This document shows, one piece after another, positions 47,004 to 57,639 of a stretch of DNA of 64,000 nucleotides; the first letter of the stretch is position 1; every line of letters starts with the position of its first letter. The notes under the pieces are model-generated. The model was given only the letters and a program-made list of their open reading frames with translations, searched no databases and had not been told where the DNA came from. Position numbers and translations under genes: made by a program. This stretch comes from Liolophura sinensis (Eukaryota; Mollusca; Polyplacophora; Chitonida; Chitonidae). The stretch is from the NCBI RefSeq assembly GCF_032854445.1, contig NC_088306.1, positions 6,569,924 to 6,633,923 on the forward strand, written 5' to 3'.

Positions 47004-47029
47004 TCTTTAGCGAAGTCTAAAAGCTGACC

Positions 47030-47700
47030 CGAGAAAGTCTGGACAGGATCAGGGGCATCAGTAATACGATCAAAAGTTTAGGCCGTTAAACGTATCCAGT
47101 CTGCTATATCATATCTATACAAGGAGCAGAAGACTCAGAAACAGGATCTATTATTATTAAACGAGGGGGGGAGGGAAAGCATCACAACCGCTTAAACCTT
47201 GCGTATAGGTGCCAGTGGCTATAAAAATAGGATTAAGTGCCATCATTAAAGACGCAGAGTGCATCATTGGACATAAAATATTCAAGAACAGCACTCCAGC
47301 CATTACGGCTATGATCGTCGGACAAAGTACTATGGGCAATAAAATCACCTATGAGTAGGTAAGGCTTATGAAGTTCATAGCTTGCAAGTCTTGAGGATGA
47401 AGAGTAGAAGACGGCGGATTATAAACAGAATAAAGCGTAAAAACAAAGCCCAGATTCAGTCGCACTACCACCGCATGTAAGTTCGTTTTCAGTGCAACCG
47501 GGTTACGAATTATGCCTTGCTTGACCATAAGTGAAGCACTGCCTTGTCATTGATAGATGTAGCAAGAGAATGGTAAGATAAGTAGCCACGAAAAGTAAAA
47601 CATACAAACGTCTAACAGGAGAGTCTCCAGCAGCTCAAAGGCGACTGGTTGATGAACCTGAGTTCACAACAGCAACTGATTAAGATTGGCTTTCAACCCT
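47030..47700 (-). pseudogene. LINE ORF2, APE-type endonuclease portion, broken
   Basis: Minus-strand frames give an N-terminal segment resembling the IQWNxRGLKAN start of this domain (near 47690), then a GDFIAHSTLSDDHSRNGW-like block (about 47350-47290; compare the GDFNAHS motif). Downstream comes an FNDGT block (about 47250-47230). The pieces lie in different frames, so the domain is dead. It is followed directly by the nested SINE. Confidence 0.6.
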
Positions 47701-47989
47701 CTCCAGTTTCACTGTGTAATGGTAGTGCGAGCAACCATTACGTTGTAGAAGGTTTTGTGCGAGGCTGTTTTTACAAGATCTTCCCCGGATATGAATCTGA
47801 TGTTCGACAAGGTCACCCCTCAATGAATAAGTGTTAATGTCCTTTATGGAGGGTCCTAAATAAGTGTCCGTGACCTCTACGGAGGATCCTGAATCCTCCA
47901 GCGATCCATACAGATTATGAAGTTGGATAGGATCGTCCGTGCAGTTGAAGGGATGCCCTGCACAGCCAAAGGGTTTTAATGCTCTCTTT

Positions 47990-49050
47990 TATCATTTTTA
48001 GATGTAGATTTGCATTTCGAATTTGGATTTTTGCTAGTATTAGTATCAGATTTTTATTAATAAGTACAGCATGAGAAAATGTAAAAGACCAGGTTTATGT
48101 TAAATTTACAAATGTTTTAGATTGAACAGATTGAGGAGTAGGTTTAGAAGTGAGTTTAGTTACTGCAGGCGCATCAGTACCAACGGGTCAAGTAAGGTAG
48201 TCTGTGTTCTCACACATACGACCACGTTAGCGAAACATGGACAAGCAGATCTGCCTCCCGGAGATAACAAACTTTTGCATTCTTAATATGAAATCCGGTT
48301 TTAAGTGATTTATTTTTCTTTTCTGAAAACAGGACATTGCTTGGAAGAAGCCATGTGGGATTCTCCAGAATTTGTGCACATGAATTCCTCATGACCCTTT
48401 CCCGCAGATTTAAAACAGGTAAGATTACTTTTACATTGCAATTTGTCATGTCCATATTTTTTGATATGAGAAACATCGAATTGGATTGGTAATGTATGAG
48501 TCAACTCTTATGCTGTAAGGCCCTTAAAAATTAAAATGAAAGATTGAACTGTTGGACTATTGAAATGTGAACGGTAACTATTCAGTTTAATTAAAGAGCC
48601 ATCTCGTTTAGTTTGAAATTGCTTTAACACTATTACCACTGGGATTCCAGTTCCTGGCAGATATGTTCCCTGGCAAGATCTACCAGGTCCTCGTCCCGAA
48701 TTATGCACTGGCTACTGTTAAGAAGGGTATTATGGGGAAATGCTCTTACTGCTAGGTCACCTCTGTAAGTTATAGTTAACAAATTTACACTTTGCTCTTT
48801 CTATAAGATTCAATTAAAGTACTGCCTGAGCGCATCTTTTAACCTGTTTTACTTCCCCTGCCACACTATTATTAGTTCAATATTATTAGTTAATACTGTT
48901 GGCATTTCATTTTTCCTTTCCTTAGGAGATGATAGGAAGGGAATCGAAGTCATGGTTGTTGTTTTTTATGATTTCTTACCTGTGTTTCCCATGCACCACG
49001 GAGTGTCAGCAAGGGCGATTTCTGAACCCGCGCGCATGCGTCAAGAAGAA
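47990..49050 (-). pseudogene. LINE ORF1 (gag-like, CCHC zinc knuckles), broken
   Basis: Frames on the minus strand read in succession: a segment around 48720-48660 (IIRDEDLVDLARE), KQFQTKRDGSLIK (about 48630-48590), FNSPTVQSF (about 48560-48530), then knuckle remnants KKYGHDKLQC and CFKSAGKGHEEFMC (48450-48340). In the second knuckle the second Cys is Ser, and the first knuckle has lost both leading Cys. These nucleic-acid-binding ORF1 proteins package the LINE RNA. Several frameshifts and stops rule out function. The start was not located with confidence. Confidence 0.65.
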
Positions 49051-49059
49051 ACCAGGAAT

Positions 49060-50310
49060 TACACAGGCAGTATACTGAATAGAACGAGTGCAAGAATCTT
49101 CGAACTACTCGACTGACTCATGAGCGACCGCCTTCTAAATACACCAAAAACCACCTTGAAAGTGGACCAACTTGGTTGAATAACATTGTAAAAAACGAGG
49201 TGATATGTAGGGCTTGACGTGACCAACTGATTGATCGGATCGACCACCCTTTTAGGGGTAAGGCCCAAAGTGGAGTGTTGGGTCCAGGCACCTCTGCAAG
49301 AGCCTGAAGGTCCCGTCCTACCCAGATTCATATCTTGCATCAAAATTCATAGTGCGTGAAAAAGTATTCTAATGCACATAACTAATCTAAGGTTCAGTGA
49401 TATAGTAAACGCATGTTTCGAATATTAGTTTGGACATTTGTTTATGTTTTCACTTAATCAGTTTTTTGGATTCTCTTTAAGTTGGAAAAACAAAAGTTAC
49501 ATAAACTCTGTTGAAAGCGTGAAAAAATTAGTATGAAATATTTTCTTTAACATTTGTGTTTTGTTTTTTTTTTGATAGAAAGATACCTGAAACTAGTTTT
49601 GTATGGGTGGGTATTTGGGACCACATCTTGGTATATATTGTCTATGCGTAATGTTATTAATGAGGGTGCAGCATATGTTTAATCAATATTTTTGGATATT
49701 AATCATATTTGCTTTTCATATATTCTAAAATATTATAATTATTCACATTATTTGCATGTCTTTGGATATAGACAGGAAATGCACATGCAAATGAATTTAT
49801 TAATCTGCCTTACAACCTCATTTAGAACATTATCGTGCAAAGATGGAATTATCAAGAGGTAGTCTCAAGTACCAACTAGACAAAACTATTCCCAAATACC
49901 CTTTTCTCCTGAAAATTCGAAATTCCAGAAACATGTGAAAGATCATATTTGTGAAAAAAATTTTAGATGCTCTTTCGTATGAGTTTAGTGCCATTTTCAT
50001 GTTTTCTGCCATTTTGTCATTCACACTTTCCATGGCTTGGGTGTAGCTGTCGCTCGTTTATTAGATATTTTAAATGTCCTTTGCCAACACACACCTGTGC
50101 GTTAACGGAAGCACACATATTAACCAACAGGTATCTTTCAAACAGGCTTATTTATCTTGTACAACTAAATATAGAATCGATTGACCTACTCTTTTTTGCA
50201 CAAATGACACAAAGCCATGTATTATCCCTTTTCTGGACGTGTGACCATAGACTGTGTTTACTATATTCATACACTCTGGAACGTAGGGCAGAACTTCCGC
50301 TTACACTACA
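49060..50310. other. 5' flank of the LINE, no recognised gene
   Basis: May include part of the LINE 5'UTR at its left end. A 140-codon frame at 49967-50389 runs into a SINE-A half and is not a gene. Confidence 0.45.
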
Positions 50311-50317
50311 TTTTGTA

Positions 50318-50456
50318 GGAAAGTCTCCCAACAACCTGCGGATGGTCGTGAGTTTACCCCGAGCTCTGCCAGGTTTCCTCCCACCATAATGCTGGCTGCT
50401 GTCGTATAAGTGAAATATTCTTGGGTACGGCGTAAAAAAGCCAATCAAATAAATAA
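50318..50456 (+). mobile_element. SINE-A 3' half
   Basis: The copy starts in the core (CAACCTGCGGATGGTCGTGA) and runs through the tail TTCTTGGGTACGGCGTAAAA to AAATAAATAAATC. The head is absent. Confidence 0.85.
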
Positions 50457-50644
50457 ATCAAATACTAGTACACAACATTTTAGTGGTTGTTTATTAACTA
50501 TGGAAACAACGCAGCATCTCGAATAATTCTAAACCTTTATATTTACTGTAATTAATATAGCTGCGATATTTTAACATACTTTCTCTTCAGCCGTGGTGAT
50601 AATGCGTGATACTGTAATCAGTGATGACCCATGATCTTATGTCT

Positions 50645-50790
50645 TTGAACTTACGTAGGTAAACTGACAAGAGACCGTATTTCAACGATCACGTGTGCCC
50701 ATTTGATAGCTACCACAGTGTCGTCGCTTCTCTGGTTTTACTCTCTATGCTGTACGTCTTTAATTATATTCAGCATGGCACCATATATTC
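50645..50790 (+). repeat. Family C 3' half
   Basis: GTAAACTGACAAGAGACCGT, GATAGCTACCACAGTGTCGT, TTACTCTCTATGCTGTACGT, TTAATTATATTCAGCATG. Confidence 0.65.
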
Positions 50791-50861
50791 TACAGGCGCA
50801 TATTTGCAGTCTTCCATCCAATGAACAACAGTCCAATCTCATTATAGCTTCATTTGTGACT

Positions 50862-51137
50862 GGGCCTCCGTGGCTCAGTCGGTTAGCGCGCTAGCGCAGC
50901 GTAATGACCCAGAAGCCTCTCACCAATGCGGTCGCTGTGAGTTCAAGACCAGCTCATGCTGCCTTCCTCTCCGGCCGTACGTGGGAAGGTCTGCCAGCAA
51001 CCTGCGGATGGTCGTGGGTTTCCCCCGGGCTCTGCCCGGTTTCCACCCACCATAATGCTGGCCGCCGTCGTATAAGTGAAATATTCTTGAGTACGGCGTA
51101 AAACACCAATCAAAAAAAAAAAAAAAAAAAAAAAAAA
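50862..51137 (+). mobile_element. SINE-A, full length, youngest-looking copy
   Basis: It has a complete tRNA-like head with an A box (TGGCTCAGTCGG) and a B-box-like GAGTTCAAGACC. The core ACCTGCGGATGGTCGTGGG and palindromic CCGGGCTCTGCCCGG follow, then the ATTCTTGAGTACGGCGTAAA tail and an uninterrupted A run of more than 20. A perfect 12-bp TSD, TCATTTGTGACT, lies at 50850-50861 and 51138-51149. The conserved core resembles what I remember of the Nin-DC domain of mollusc SINEs; that name is a suggestion. Confidence 0.95.
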
Positions 51138-51754
51138 TCATTTGTGACTTTCCAGAAACTAACACCATATCAAGTGCATTCATTATATACAGACTTCTTT
51201 GGAATGGCAAACATATTCCTTCCTTAATGCACGGAATTTGTCCATTCAGGTATAGGTATGGCTCAAGGTTGTTCTTTCCCCAACAAAACGCAACAATGTC
51301 ATCACAATGTGACACTATTCATAATCCCACGTTTAGTTCATCTAATAATGTCGCAAACTGCACATATCTTTTATGAATTTTCTGTTGCCCGATTTGGGTT
51401 TATTCCTAGAATTTGGAATGTTGCTGTGGTTGATGGACAATACAACGCAGAATGGTGCTCTGTGCACATGTGTCCTAATAATTGAATTGTTGCTGACTGC
51501 GGATATGCTGGGTAAAACCATCATTCATTCGGCTCAGATTCATGTATTGTGACTGGCATTTTACCACCTGAAATTTAAAACGGACTATCCACCAAATATA
51601 TCCCCTTTTTACCTTAGATATTACTTTCTCCTGCTGGCAGTTTTTCCTCTGCTTCTGTTGATGTCGTGGCCTTAATGGCAACAAGCGGTCAATGGTGCTT
51701 TCTGCTATAGTGTTAAGGGGCGTGAAAGTTTACGTGAAATATGAAAATACAGCT

Positions 51755-51865
51755 CTTGACGAATCTATGCGTGAAACCTAACTCGGCATTTCACCCGTTA
51801 CACGTGGCCATTTTCCAACTACCACACTATTGTGGGTGGTCTGGTATTACTCTCTATGCTGTAGT
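51755..51865 (+). repeat. Family C fragment preceded by the AATCTATGCG motif
   Basis: GACGAATCTATGCGTGAAAC is like the start of family D. It is followed by the C end: CGTTACACGTGGCCATTTTC, CAACTACCACACTATTGTGG, TACTCTCTATGCTGTAG. Confidence 0.55.
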
Positions 51866-51936
51866 GTGTTATATGGGTAAGGACACAGTTTCATAGATCT
51901 GGTCACTTCACGGCTTACAGACCTATAATATCTAGG

Positions 51937-52029
51937 GTTTCCTCCCACCATAATGCTGACCGCCGTCGTATAAGTGAAATATTCTTGAGTACGGCGCAAA
52001 ACATCAATCAAATAAATAAATAAAAAAAA
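51937..52029 (+). mobile_element. SINE-A tail-only insertion with TSD
   Basis: Only the last part is present, from GTTTCCTCCCACC to the A-rich end. Flanks TATAATATCTAGG (51924-51936) and TATAATATCCAGG (52030-52042) form a 13-bp TSD with one mismatch. Confidence 0.88.
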
Positions 52030-52044
52030 TATAATATCCAGGAC

Positions 52045-53190
52045 AATTTACCCGCGTTGATTTCGCATATTCGTTTTCACGGCACACTGTGCCACGCGAG
52101 TGCCGCATCACAAGGCGCCGGTAGCAAACCTTTGATTTCAGAGTGTGTCACTGCTGTAGCTGTCATTGTGTGATGCGATACTTTCTTTGAGAACAAGACC
52201 CGTACTGGCAGGACTAGTGTGTGCGTCATGATTGCGTCTGATTTCGTGTAAACCGGGGCTATAGTCATGGTGTTAAATTTGATCGCAGTGTGGGATATGT
52301 CAACAGTTGCATCCAAAAAGAAATGCATAATTTATAATAATTATTATTATCGACAAGGTACTTACTAGTATGGTACACGATGTAAATACTGGTTTCACTC
52401 ATTCGCCTAGAACATTCATTGCGTCTTTCCACCATCATTGAAAGCTATTCCTTCCTACTGTTTAAATCATTCTATCCCAATTTAGCGCTCCTGGTATACT
52501 TTCCTTAGTTCTTCGGTGGATTGTGTTACACGTCGTTTCGAGAATTGGTTGACGCCTTGTATACGAATGTCTGTTTCGTGGCATAGATACAGTATTTAAC
52601 ACGCAATGTGCACGTGGGTATGTTTACTCGAATCTCTTCGAATCTCGAATCTCAAATACCCGCTGGAAATATTTGGTTTTTGTACCTAGCACCCACACAC
52701 ATCAACCTGCTTTATAAATTTAGATGTAAATCTTAAAAACCCTCCGAGACATTGAAGGGACAGTAGTGTAATTATGTACAAACCTCCGCGTCCGGTCGTT
52801 TGATCTCTTTTTCCTGAATAAATCTAAATCAAAGAAGAATTGTTTACAATGTCTTATAATTGTGTTTTTGTTAAGAGCTAGAACCCAATATTAGTAGCTG
52901 AAAAATAGAAAATTTTTATTTGTGTGATAATGAGAGTTTTATCTTAAAAATTAATTTTTTCTTTGCAAATCGCGCTTTTAACTGGCATCTAAATCATCTT
53001 TAAATTTCAACAAATTGTCAGAATATTCATACACGAGGCAGTGGTACTTGTAAAACCCTGACTGATGAAAGAATGTGCGTTGAAAATATTTATTTTGCAG
53101 AGACATTATGCAAAAATAAAAGAGTGATATGCTAATCTAAAATGCAGCCTCCATGCTGTTGTATTTTATTCAAGATTTTTATACCCCTCT
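52045..53190. other. No gene; one family D fragment
   Basis: Apart from the minus-strand family D start at about 52522-52598, nothing is recognised. Confidence 0.5.
52522..52598 (-). repeat. Family D, start fragment
   Basis: On the minus strand: CTATGCCACGAAACAGACAT, TCGTATACAAGGCGTCAACC, AATTCTCGAAACGACGTGTA. Confidence 0.5.
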
Positions 53191-53194
53191 CAAC

Positions 53195-53460
53195 ACATTT
53201 TGAGAGATTCATTCTGTCTGACCGTTTGTCTGTAGACACGATTTTGTCTATGCATTTCCTCCCAAACTATAGCGCTCATCTTGATGAAACTTACCGCGCA
53301 GGCGTAAGTATAACAGTAATTGAGAAATTGTTTTCATAATCAACCCATTTAGGACTTCCCGTTATAGTATTTTTATATGTATTTCAGGTTTTGACCATGC
53401 AACTCTTCCTACGTGCCAAACCCATTTCTTTGAAACTTAGCATACATCTGTCCTATCACC
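53195..53460. repeat. Two tandem units of a dispersed repeat also seen at 1.7-1.9 kb
   Basis: ATGCATTTCCTCCCAAACTA...GATGAAACTTACC and ATGCAACTCTTCCTACGTGC...TTTGAAACTTAGC are about 150 bp apart. The region near 1738-1890 has the same blocks (ATGCCACTCTTCCTAAAGTA, CATGAAACTTAGCACACATC, ATTTTCATAATTACTCCCAT). Confidence 0.55.
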
Positions 53461-53539
53461 TACTATCTGTGCAGCAATCGGTGGGATATTTCTTATCACT
53501 TTTTCTCTTTTATCTGGGTTTATCTCTTTCAATGATTTA

Positions 53540-53779
53540 TGTGATTGGTGTTCTACACCGTACTCAAGGATATTTCACTTTTATGACGGCAGCCAGCATT
53601 ATGTTGGGAGGAAACCGGGCAGAGGGGGAACTCACGACCATCCGTACATTGCTGTCAGACCTTCTTAAGTGCGACCGGAGAGGAAACCAGCATGAGCCGG
53701 ACTGAACTCATAGCGACCGCATTCTTGAGAGGCTCCCGAGTCATTGCGCCGCGCTGGCGTGCTAACCACCCCGGCCACG
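53540..53779 (-). mobile_element. SINE-A, near full length, diverged
   Basis: Tail (GTGTTCTACACCGTACTCAA), core and head (CTAACCACCCCGGCCACG) are present in minus orientation with scattered substitutions and a small core deletion. Confidence 0.85.
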
Positions 53780-53784
53780 CACAT

Positions 53785-54890
53785 TTGTTTAAAATCACTG
53801 GAACTTCAGTCCAATCTAATGTAACTCTGTTCCAATCTGTGTTTTCTGTTGTCCATTGTTGCGTATGCGATGACGACTTATGTGCAAACTGGAAACGTGA
53901 TACCCTTAAATTAGAAAAATAACAACGGTAAATCTGGCTTTGACAGAGGTCGCCATAACTGTGGGGTAAGGGCATTGTTTTTGTGTATGTTAAATTTATG
54001 TTCACCCTTGAATTGTAGTTTAAAGCGTCAAATGTGTTGAGTTTGAAGTTGTGTAACATATACAGTTGTTAAACAGCATAAACAGCAATAACATTTACAT
54101 TTTGCCATTTTATTTTTAAGCACAGGGAATCGGCTTTCATGACAACAAGATATCGAATCTTTCTTCCGATTTTTTTTTCTGCACAGAACGAAATGTCTAG
54201 AACCACCAACATTTCTTGTCGGTGTGATATCTGTTGAATACCCACCGACTGTAACTAAATCCACCCTCAGCTGTCTGTAAGATTATACGTTCGTATACGT
54301 TGAGCATGTGTGGTGGATTATAAGGTAATCATCAAATCCCTTTACAGCTCATGTGACATAGCAAGCCGGCTGCCGTATATAATAACTTCATTAGTGGGCT
54401 GAAACACACCTGGTTCAGGTGTGAAGTGTAACACTGCAGAAGAACAATTGGCATTCTTACGTGAAAAGCATAAGGTTGAAATATCAGACGTTGGCATCTT
54501 TTAATGACATGTAAAGAACTCAAAGGAAGGAAAACTTTCCTCATAGATGACAACAAGTATGATTATTTAGTATCTTTTTGGGTACCGGGGAAAGGTTTAA
54601 AGTGGGAAGGAAACACCTGGGTCCCCCACAACTTTCGTATTTATTCCACAAACTTCAGGAAATTTCCAGGCTAGTTATAAATTCTGAAACACTACCCGTT
54701 GCCTACAGGCCGGATGCATCTACTGGCGGATATACATCTAATTATGCGCACCGTATTCGTATGTATTTATAAGCAGTTTAGGGTGTGGGGATCAGTGGAG
54801 ACTGGAAGTTGTTTTCCTGGATAGTAACTATCATTAACACTAATGCGAAACCTTTCACGCCTATAGAATGTATGTAGTTCATTATATAGT
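53785..54890. other. No recognised feature
   Basis: Unique-looking sequence between a SINE-A and a long family C copy. Confidence 0.5.
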
Positions 54891-54894
54891 TTTT

Positions 54895-55325
54895 TGCCTC
54901 TGCTGTCAGAATGCAGTCTTACTCTCTATGCTGTACGTCTTAGTTATATTGAATACCTGCATAAAGCAGGACGGCTGGTGGACTAAGCATCCCCGAGGCC
55001 TGGTCCCTTTGGATTGTTTTAATGTGATTGTATGCTAAATGTGATGACAACACAGTATTGTAAGTAATTTTAGACCAGTGACGTCCAATATATTGCAATA
55101 ACATCACTGCATATTCTTTTTACCTAATTCTGCTTAAGCCATGGTGCTAAGGGGCGTGTAAATTGCTACCATTCATGCATTTATATAAACAATAAAATTC
55201 TAACTGAGGTAAATTGACAAGAGGCCGTATTTCACCGGTTACGTGTGACCATTTGTCAGATATCACACCGTCGTGGCTCCTCTGGTCCTACTCTTATAGA
55301 GCTGAACATCTTAATTATATTAGCA
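54895..55325 (+). repeat. Interspersed repeat family C, longest copy, with related ends
   Basis: The left end TACTCTCTATGCTGTACGTC, TTAGTTATATTG (about 54918-54950) recurs in altered form at the right end (CTTAATTATATTAGCATG, about 55310-55328). Between them lie GATGACAACACAGTATTG, GTTACGTGTGACCATTTGTC and AGATATCACACCGTCGTGGC. Confidence 0.7.
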
Positions 55326-55374
55326 TGTATTATGTGTAGTATGTGGAAGATTTTAAACAAAATGTTTATTATTT

Positions 55375-55602
55375 TTTTCTTGGAGTAATATGCCGTACTG
55401 TAGAACCAGTATAATGGTGGGAGATAACCAGCAAAGAGCCCGGGGGAACCTACAACTACCCGAAGGTTGCTGACAATCCTGACCAAGTACGACAGGATAG
55501 GAAGTCAGCATGGGTTCAGTTTGAACTTACAGGGACCGCACTGGTGAGTTTTTCCTGGCCCGTATTACGGTAGTCAGCTAGCCACTAGGCTACGGATGTT
55601 AA
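55375..55602 (-). mobile_element. SINE-A copy, diverged
   Basis: ATGCCGTACTGTAGAACCAG, AGAGCCCGGGGGAACC and GGAAGTCAGCATGGGTTCAG follow the minus-strand order. The middle of the tail is deleted. Confidence 0.75.
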
Positions 55603-55609
55603 CAGCAGC

Positions 55610-57100
55610 TAGGTATACTGGGCATCATAAGCTATATCCTGCAGTATAACCTGTCAGTTGGCAAAGATTACTCGCAGAGGTCCACACGTGTCTCTGGGAG
55701 TGTTTCCCGTTGTGAGCAATAAATGTACGAGTATGTCAATGAATGGCTTCCTGTCCTGTTGTTATGTCTCATGTGCTCTGGCATCCCACTTCCCGTCATT
55801 ATTCTTTGCAAGGTTATGTAAGTACTACACCTAGTTCCTTTTAGCCAACATCTAATGCTCAGTAAGCGAACGACCGGTTCAAGGTTGAAAATTACATACC
55901 GCTCAATAGAATAAATCTAATATAATACTTTAGTTACTATTATTTTTTAGAGAAAAAAAAATATTTGACAGCAATCACAGCTAGCTATGTCTGTGGTACT
56001 TCCCGTTAAATCTGCCATACCTGTATACGAGACCAGGGCAGATAATCTCTCAAACACCAGTAATTTTTGCACATGCGTATTTGCGCACACAACACAGGCA
56101 AATGGGCAATGGCCATATATCGTATGAAAGTTGCGGTGTATAGTTTACTGCAACTTTATCACCTGAATGGCATCAAGAGGGAAACAGTTTTTACGGGTTT
56201 ATACGCACAGTGTATATTCAAAGCACTGTTAATTCTTCACCCATTTCTATTTTCCATTTGTATATTACAAATCCATCTATGTTTGATGTTAATTCTCATA
56301 TGTATATTGTTACCTATGTACATATAAACGATGTAAATATGTTTATGTCTACATCCAGGTCACGCATGTATAGGTACTGCACAAAAGATGCAGCACGAAA
56401 GTTGCAGTTGGTTTTTTGTTGGAGGTATTGATTGAATGAGTTTTCCATCGAACAATGAGGAAATCTGAAGGATATAGTTATGCGAATGAGTAGAAGTCTT
56501 CCGTCGACAATCAAAAGAATAATTTTAGAATTGCTACGTATTTGTTGCGACGTAGGTATACATCTATAGTGTACTAAAGATTTTAGGCCTCGAATTTGTG
56601 AACGGTAATTTATCCAGTTGTAATCAAGTCGAAAATATCTCTTATGTTCACAGTCCAGTTCACAGATGCTTCTCCCTTAGTATCGATATCTTTAACAATG
56701 TCCTACTACACTAGCTCCATGGATGTGTGCTTTCCGACGGAGAAACGAATTATCCACATATCACAGTAATTAATCCCGAAGAAAGTAATGGGGAAGCTGG
56801 TCACATATGTTGTGAGAAAGTTCAGATCAATCATATATCACGTCACCAGGCAAGATCACCAGACTCTAAAAAGATGACTACACCCGAGGTGTATGTCGTC
56901 CATCGAGAGATCGGCTTTTTTTAAGTGGAAGACTATATAATCGACTAAATCCTACAGGACTCTCATGGGTGGATGACTACACCTCATACTTAGCGTCACC
57001 ATTTTCACTACATTTGAGGAGTTCAGTGCTTTAGCGCAATCAAATTAAACCAAAAACATGTACAAATTTTCTGCCCAAACGATTTACATAAGTTTTAGTA
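55610..57100. other. No recognised feature
   Basis: AT-rich; short chance frames only. Confidence 0.5.
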
Positions 57101-57109
57101 AGCAGATGG

Positions 57110-57185
57110 ACTAAAAACAGGTAAATCAGATTGTGATGTAATACTTAATATAAGTAGATGGACTAAAAACAGGTAAATCAAACTA
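57110..57185. repeat. Direct repeat of about 28 bp, two copies
   Basis: AGATGGACTAAAAACAGGTA and AATCA occurs near 57104 and near 57157, about 53 bp apart. Confidence 0.8.
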
Positions 57186-57351
57186 CGGGATGTAATTGAT
57201 TAAAAGTTATATTTGCATAACAGAAAGGATACATGTATATAGATAAATATGACGCGTTGCACGGAATAATTTGTAACATCTGCGTCTAAATGGGTTTATG
57301 ACATTCAGTTTATGGCAGATCAAAAACTCTATATCTCGCCGAATTTATATC

Positions 57352-57405
57352 CCTTTTATTTATTTATTTAACTGGGATTTTGCTCTTACAGGACGGCGGA
57401 CTCAA
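57352..57405 (-). mobile_element. SINE-A-like tail fragment
   Basis: TTATTTATTTATTTAACTGG followed by GATTTTGCTCTTACAGGACG and GCGG resembles a damaged minus-strand tail. Confidence 0.4.
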
Positions 57406-57558
57406 GTGAAAAAGGAACAAGTGAAAAAGACCGCCGTAATCCACTGCGTTTAGCCCTGTAATGCCAAGCTTCTGGTAATGCGTTCATCTCGAGTGCATCG
57501 GATTTTGCCACTAATTACTTCTAGGAGTTATAAAAATATTCCCACAAATGTTAGGGTG

Positions 57559-57633
57559 GGTTAGTCACGACGTTGTCTCGGTAGGTTAGTCACGACGGGG
57601 TCTCGGTAGGTTGGTCACGACGTTGTCTCGGTA
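57559..57633. repeat. 25-bp tandem repeat, three units
   Basis: Units begin at 57559, 57584 and 57609 with GGTTAGTCACGACGTTGTCT and CGGTA; changes are few. CpG-rich compared with its surroundings. Confidence 0.9.
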
Positions 57634-57639
57634 TTGTGA

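Larger units (their letters stand above)
43889..49050 (-). mobile_element. Nearly full-length, inactivated I-group-like LINE (non-LTR retrotransposon)
   Basis: Read on the minus strand, ordered fragments give an ORF1 with zinc-knuckle remnants, an endonuclease, a reverse transcriptase, an RNase H domain and a C-terminal region. About 0.33 kb of AT-rich 3'UTR follows, ending in a short tail. An APE-type endonuclease, RT and RNase H together with a CCHC-containing ORF1 is the layout of I, Nimb and related clades. All frames are broken by stops and frameshifts. A SINE-A copy with its own TSD splits it at 46732-47003. The 5' limit is uncertain; the 3' limit is set by the tail repeat. Confidence 0.8.

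Noticed and set aside
49967-50389. 140-codon frame
   Set aside because: Its last third is a SINE-A half and the rest shows no family resemblance.
50862-50960. tRNA gene
   Set aside because: The tRNA-like head continues into a SINE body with a tail and TSD; it lacks a proper acceptor stem.
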